From assembly GCA_022712075.1 (NCBI GenBank), contig JALAHE010000289.1, forward strand, positions 1 through 9,062: a stretch of DNA of 9,062 nucleotides. The letters are read 5' to 3'. The position numbers and the translations under genes are program-made. The notes below the pieces were generated by a model. That model was not told where the DNA came from. It saw nothing but the letters and a program-made list of their open reading frames with translations, and ran no database searches. This DNA is from Galactobacter sp. Lineage in GTDB: Bacteria; Actinomycetota; Actinomycetes; Actinomycetales; Micrococcaceae. Every line of letters starts with the position of its first letter. Positions within the stretch are counted from its first letter, which is position 1. Positions 6,168 through 9,062 of this stretch are shown here, one piece after another.

Positions 6168-6168
6168 T
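6108..6168 (+). promoter_or_regulatory. Candidate translation attenuator: two mutually exclusive leader hairpins
   Basis: Segment A is AGGAGCTCCC (6108-6117), which includes the first ribosome site. Segment B is GGGTGCTCCT (6134-6143). Segment C is AGGAGCCCCT (6159-6168), which includes the adhesin's ribosome site. A pairs with B at 9 of 10 positions (T-T mismatch 6114/6137) and holds the leader start codon in its loop. B pairs with C at 9 of 10 positions including one G-U, hiding the adhesin's ribosome site. B cannot do both. This is the layout of leader-controlled attenuators such as ermC. Function is inferred from pairing alone. Confidence 0.45.
6118..6132 (+). CDS. Four-codon leader ORF (Met-Leu-His-Pro-stop) before the adhesin
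   Basis: ATG CTT CAC CCC TGA has a strong ribosome site, AAGGAG (6107-6112), with a 5-base spacing. It lies between the candidate promoter and the adhesin start and is not in the adhesin's frame. It ends in Pro-TGA, a context known to slow termination. The ORF occupies the loop of the A-B hairpin, so ribosomes on it would change which leader hairpin forms. It may instead be a by-product of a duplicated ribosome site. Expression is unproven. Confidence 0.35.
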   Translation: MLHP

Positions 6169-6172
6169 CGTG
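6158..6172 (+). promoter_or_regulatory. Ribosome-binding site of the adhesin
   Basis: AAGGAG at 6158-6163 lies 6 bases before GTG 6170-6172, and fixes that start. The encoded protein then opens directly with the Arg-rich region of a signal peptide, which supports the choice. Confidence 0.9.
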
Positions 6173-9028
6173 CGCGTCAGAAGAACTTTGCGACCAGGAA
6201 CGGCATGGGCCGCGGCCGCCGCCCTGATCGTGGCGCCGCTCGTGGTGGCGCCGATCGTCTCGGCCGCCGAGCCGGGCACGGACGAGGCAAACTCCTCTGC
6301 TCCGGCCACCGTCGCGGCGAGTTCCACTGCCGCCGCGGCCCCCGCCGCCGAGGCCGATCCGGCCACGGCCGCCGCTTCCTCCGAGGCCCCGGCCGCTGCG
6401 GCCCCGAGCACGCAGGCGGCCGCTTCGAGCCCCGCCAGCTCTGCCCCGACCACGGCGGCTGCCGCCAGCTCCTCCGCCGCGCCGGCCAGCTCCGCCGCGG
6501 CGTCGTCGAGCGCGGCGACCCAAGCCGCCGGCAAGAGCGCGGCAGCCGCGCCCGCCGCCCAGTCGCTCGAGTCCGGCTCGTCCGACACCGGCGTCTCCTT
6601 GCTGGCGGCGGCCGCGCCCGGAACCCTTGAGGCAACGGTTGTCGCGGATCGAACGAACACGGGTGCGGCCCGCCCCGTCACGGGCCAGGCCTCGGGTGTG
6701 GCCGGTGCGAGCCTCACGCTGCAAGTGCAGACCCAGACCCGGACGAGCTCGAACGGCACCTGGGGCAACACCTCGGCCTGGACCGATCTGTCCACGTGCA
6801 CCTCCGCGGCCAGCGGCCTGTGCTCGCTCGACGTCCCGGCCATCGACAACCCCAATCTCAAGCGGTACTCGAGCGCCAGGATCAACTTCACCGACGGCGG
6901 GCCCGCCGGTTCGGCTCTCATCTCCGTGGGCACTGGCAACAACGGAAGCTCGACCACGTCGATCCAGTACCTGACGCTGACCGCTACGGCTCTGCCCACC
7001 TCCGGCCAGACGAAGCAGGTCTCGGCGATTGCTAGCGGCCTGAGCACCGGTCAACAGCCGGTCTTCACGGTGGTTCGCACCAACCCGGCGCTCATCGGTC
7101 AGTGTGGCCTGAAGGTCGGCCTGCTCATCGACCAGTCGAAGTCGATCGCGGATGCCACCAACGGCGTGGCCAACCTGAAGGCCGCAGCCAACGCCTTCGT
7201 GGATGCCCTGACCGGCACCCCGTCGCAGATCCTCATCCGCAACTTCGCTGACTCCTCGCCGAATCACACGGCCTCGGAGGCCGGGCTCACGTCGACGGCC
7301 ACCGCCACGGACGCCCAGCCCCTCAAATCCGCGATCGCGGCCATGCAGATGGGCACCTTCACCAACTGGGATGCAGGCCTGTGGCGCATGAAGGGCCTCG
7401 GCCTGGATGCGGTGGTGGTGGTCACGGACGGCGTGCCGACCGCGAACATGAACGGCACCACCAACCCGAACACGGGCGGCTACAACTCGACCGTCGGCAC
7501 GGTGCAGCACGCCATCTGGTCCGCCAACGCCGTCAAGGCAGACGGAGCCACGGTGATCGCTGTCGGTGCGGGTGACTCCTTCTCCAACACCGGAGCTCTC
7601 ACGAACCTCAAGGCGATCGCCTCGAGCGGGCAGCACTACGTGGCCTCCGACCTCGCCGCGCTCAAGACCACGCTCAAGAACCTCGCCGAGAAGAGCTGCC
7701 AGGGCACGGTCAACGTGGTCAAGCGCGTTATGAACGACGGCGCTACGACGACCACGGAGGCGAATTCCACGGCCGGCGTTGGCTTCAACTTCAAGATGGG
7801 CGCGGGGGCCTACCAGGCCACCAACGTGACGGGCGGCACGAGCTTCGCCATCACGTCCAATGGCTCGCAGACCTTCACCGAGGAGCAGCGCAGCGACTTC
7901 GACATCGTGGCGCAGGGCGGTATGCCCGCCATCTGCAAGACGTCGGGCGGGGCTTCGGTCGCGGTGACCAAGGTGAGCGACTACAGCTGGTCCATCCCGA
8001 CGTCGACGACCTCCACCATTACCTGCACGGTCTACAACAAGGCCAAGCCCAAGGAAGCCTCGCTCACGATCAACCACGCGTGGGTTGACGAGAACAACTC
8101 CCCCTTGACCGACGCCGAGGTGGCCGCGGTGCTGAACACCCCGGTGAACGGCGCCCCGAGCCTCAAGGTCAACTCCGGTACGGCGTGGACCAACGCTCCG
8201 GCCTACGGCGACTCCGTCACGACCACCACCTCCGGCGGTTCCACCAAGCTCGTGGAGGGCGATAACGTCACCGTCGCCGTGCGCACGGTGCCCGGCACGG
8301 TCAAGAGCGGCTACACCTGCTCCACCAGCCTGGTGTCGGTGGCCAAGGGCTCGAGCACGAACCCGGCGTCGCTCACCTCCGCCCTCGTGGCCGGGAGCAA
8401 CGCCTTCACCATCACCCACAAGCTGGTCTGCACCACGCAGCTCACGCTGAAGAAGGTCGTGGTGGGTGCGCCGGGCGACACCACGCTGGCCTCGGCCTGG
8501 ACCCTGCGCTCCAACGGCACGGCGTTCACGCAGGGCACGGCCAAGGCCGTGGAGCCGGGCGTTGCCAACGAGCTCACCGAGACCGGTGGCCCCACCGCCG
8601 TCGCGAACAAGGCGTGGGAGCAGACCAGCCTGGTGTGTGACGTCGCCGGCACGCTGAACGGCAACACCGTCAAGGTGCCGCGCGGCAAGAGCGTCACCTG
8701 CACCTTCACGAACTCCTCGCTGCAGATCGAGGTGAGCAAGCGCGCCTGGCTCGGGAACACCATTCCCAGCGGCCTCGGCGGCGAGCTCCCCAGCGGCAGT
8801 GCGGTCGCCGACGGCGCCAGCATCTCCTGGCTCTTCACCGTCAAGAACACGGGCGCCCTGGACTACCGGGTGAGCGGGATCAGCGACAACTACGTCTCGA
8901 CCCCCATCACCTGCGCCCAGAGCCTGACCGGGACCTTCAAGTCCTTCGCTTCCCTGACCCAGTCGGAGCGGACCATCACCAGCGGTTCGTCCCTCTACTG
9001 CAAGGCCTCCGGAACGCTCGCCTTCTGA
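6170..9028 (+). CDS. Secreted vWA-domain surface protein, pilus tip adhesin-like, no visible wall anchor
   Basis: 952 residues. A signal peptide has basic MRVRR, hydrophobic core 14-30, and likely cleavage after VSA (30-32). Residues 33-135 are almost only Ala, Ser, Pro and Thr, an extended stalk. A beta-rich region (148-300) leads into a vWA domain (312-508) with intact MIDAS: DQSKS (Asp321, Ser323, Ser325), Thr398, and VVVVTDG with Asp420. NPALIGQCGL before it resembles actinobacterial pilus tip proteins. Beta domains follow: 513-623, 630-754, a SpaA/prealbumin-like one at 757-848, and a DUF11-like one at 852-950 (SWLFTVKNTG). Twelve cysteines form six likely pairs, including Cys312 and Cys510 flanking the vWA. 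vWA proteins of this type bind host ligands through a metal ion. The protein ends after the last domain without LPXTG, membrane segment or basic tail. Pilin and sortase genes would be expected downstream, outside the window. Confidence 0.85.
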   Translation: MRVRRTLRPGTAWAAAAALIVAPLVVAPIVSAAEPGTDEANSSAPATVAASSTAAAAPAAEADPATAAASSEAPAAAAPSTQAAASSPASSAPTTAAAASSSAAPASSAAASSSAATQAAGKSAAAAPAAQSLESGSSDTGVSLLAAAAPGTLEATVVADRTNTGAARPVTGQASGVAGASLTLQVQTQTRTSSNGTWGNTSAWTDLSTCTSAASGLCSLDVPAIDNPNLKRYSSARINFTDGGPAGSALISVGTGNNGSSTTSIQYLTLTATALPTSGQTKQVSAIASGLSTGQQPVFTVVRTNPALIGQCGLKVGLLIDQSKSIADATNGVANLKAAANAFVDALTGTPSQILIRNFADSSPNHTASEAGLTSTATATDAQPLKSAIAAMQMGTFTNWDAGLWRMKGLGLDAVVVVTDGVPTANMNGTTNPNTGGYNSTVGTVQHAIWSANAVKADGATVIAVGAGDSFSNTGALTNLKAIASSGQHYVASDLAALKTTLKNLAEKSCQGTVNVVKRVMNDGATTTTEANSTAGVGFNFKMGAGAYQATNVTGGTSFAITSNGSQTFTEEQRSDFDIVAQGGMPAICKTSGGASVAVTKVSDYSWSIPTSTTSTITCTVYNKAKPKEASLTINHAWVDENNSPLTDAEVAAVLNTPVNGAPSLKVNSGTAWTNAPAYGDSVTTTTSGGSTKLVEGDNVTVAVRTVPGTVKSGYTCSTSLVSVAKGSSTNPASLTSALVAGSNAFTITHKLVCTTQLTLKKVVVGAPGDTTLASAWTLRSNGTAFTQGTAKAVEPGVANELTETGGPTAVANKAWEQTSLVCDVAGTLNGNTVKVPRGKSVTCTFTNSSLQIEVSKRAWLGNTIPSGLGGELPSGSAVADGASISWLFTVKNTGALDYRVSGISDNYVSTPITCAQSLTGTFKSFASLTQSERTITSGSSLYCKASGTLAF
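6266..6574 (+). repeat. Low-complexity Ala/Ser stalk in the adhesin
   Basis: About 100 codons encode irregular runs of AAAA, SSS, APA and TAAA using mainly GCC, GCG and TCC/AGC. There is no exact long unit. Such a tract is usually flexible, may span the cell wall and may be O-glycosylated. Its near-repetition makes length variation by slippage or recombination likely between strains. Confidence 0.7.
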
Positions 9029-9042
9029 GCGCACCGGGCGCG

Positions 9043-9062
9043 GTGGCGGCCCACGCCGCCAC
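9043..9062 (+). terminator. Probable terminator stem after the adhesin, cut by the window edge
   Basis: GTGGCGGC (9043-9050) and GCCGCCAC (9055-9062) pair perfectly over 8 bp around CCAC, starting 14 bases after the adhesin stop. The window ends at the last paired base, so any T-run lies outside. It supports 9028 as the true end of the gene. Confidence 0.55.

Noticed and set aside
6149..9034. A 961-codon open frame on the minus strand across the adhesin
   Set aside because: It is a shadow of the GC-rich plus-strand gene. Its translation is Gly/Arg-rich with no recognisable domain, whereas the plus strand gives a signal peptide and an intact vWA domain.
8980..9062. A frameshift hiding an LPXTG anchor at the end of the adhesin
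   Set aside because: Both other forward frames were read to the window end and show no LPXTG, hydrophobic stretch or basic tail. A terminator-like stem follows directly.
1..9062. CRISPR arrays, tRNA or rRNA genes, insertion sequences
   Set aside because: No regularly spaced repeat, no cloverleaf-like or rRNA sequence, and no transposase motif or terminal inverted repeat was seen.

Overview
The window comes from a high-GC Gram-positive bacterium, almost certainly an actinobacterium. The evidence is very GC-rich coding DNA with strong third-position G/C, GTG and possibly TTG starts, a ribosomal protein L17 carrying an actinobacterial C-terminal extension, and the order rplQ-truA. The surface protein at the right resembles the vWA tip adhesins of Actinomyces and Corynebacterium relatives, so Actinomycetaceae is a reasonable guess. 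The genus cannot be fixed from this sequence.

Layout, all genes on the plus strand. Positions 1-314 hold the 3' end of rplQ, followed by a very strong intrinsic terminator (353-402). A GC-rich spacer with a compact hairpin leads to a -10 box (522-527) and truA (534-1400), which looks leaderless. After a 100-base gap come two large LuxR-type regulators, 1501-3642 and 3639-6008. They overlap by a GTGA start/stop and are probably translationally coupled. The first has a near-intact but Arg-substituted P-loop and a good Walker B. The second appears to be an ATPase-dead relative with a divergent HTH.

Positions 6009-6169 are an unusually AT-rich, structured intergenic region. It holds two TACGTA-centred palindromes 31 bases apart (candidate operators), a candidate promoter, a duplicated ribosome-binding region, and a four-codon leader ORF (Met-Leu-His-Pro-stop). 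A segment downstream of the leader ORF can pair with either the leader ribosome site or that of the next gene. It precedes a 952-residue secreted protein (6170-9028) with a signal peptide, an Ala/Ser-rich stalk, a vWA domain with an intact MIDAS, and several beta-rich pilin-like domains, each with a cysteine pair. It has no visible LPXTG cell-wall anchor. A stem at the window's right edge is probably its terminator.

As a working model, rplQ and truA are housekeeping genes. The rest is an accessory module in which a coupled pair of STAND/LAL-like LuxR regulators controls an adhesin, with a possible second layer of control by translation attenuation in the adhesin leader. The regulatory link is inferred from position and sequence shape; nothing in the sequence proves it.
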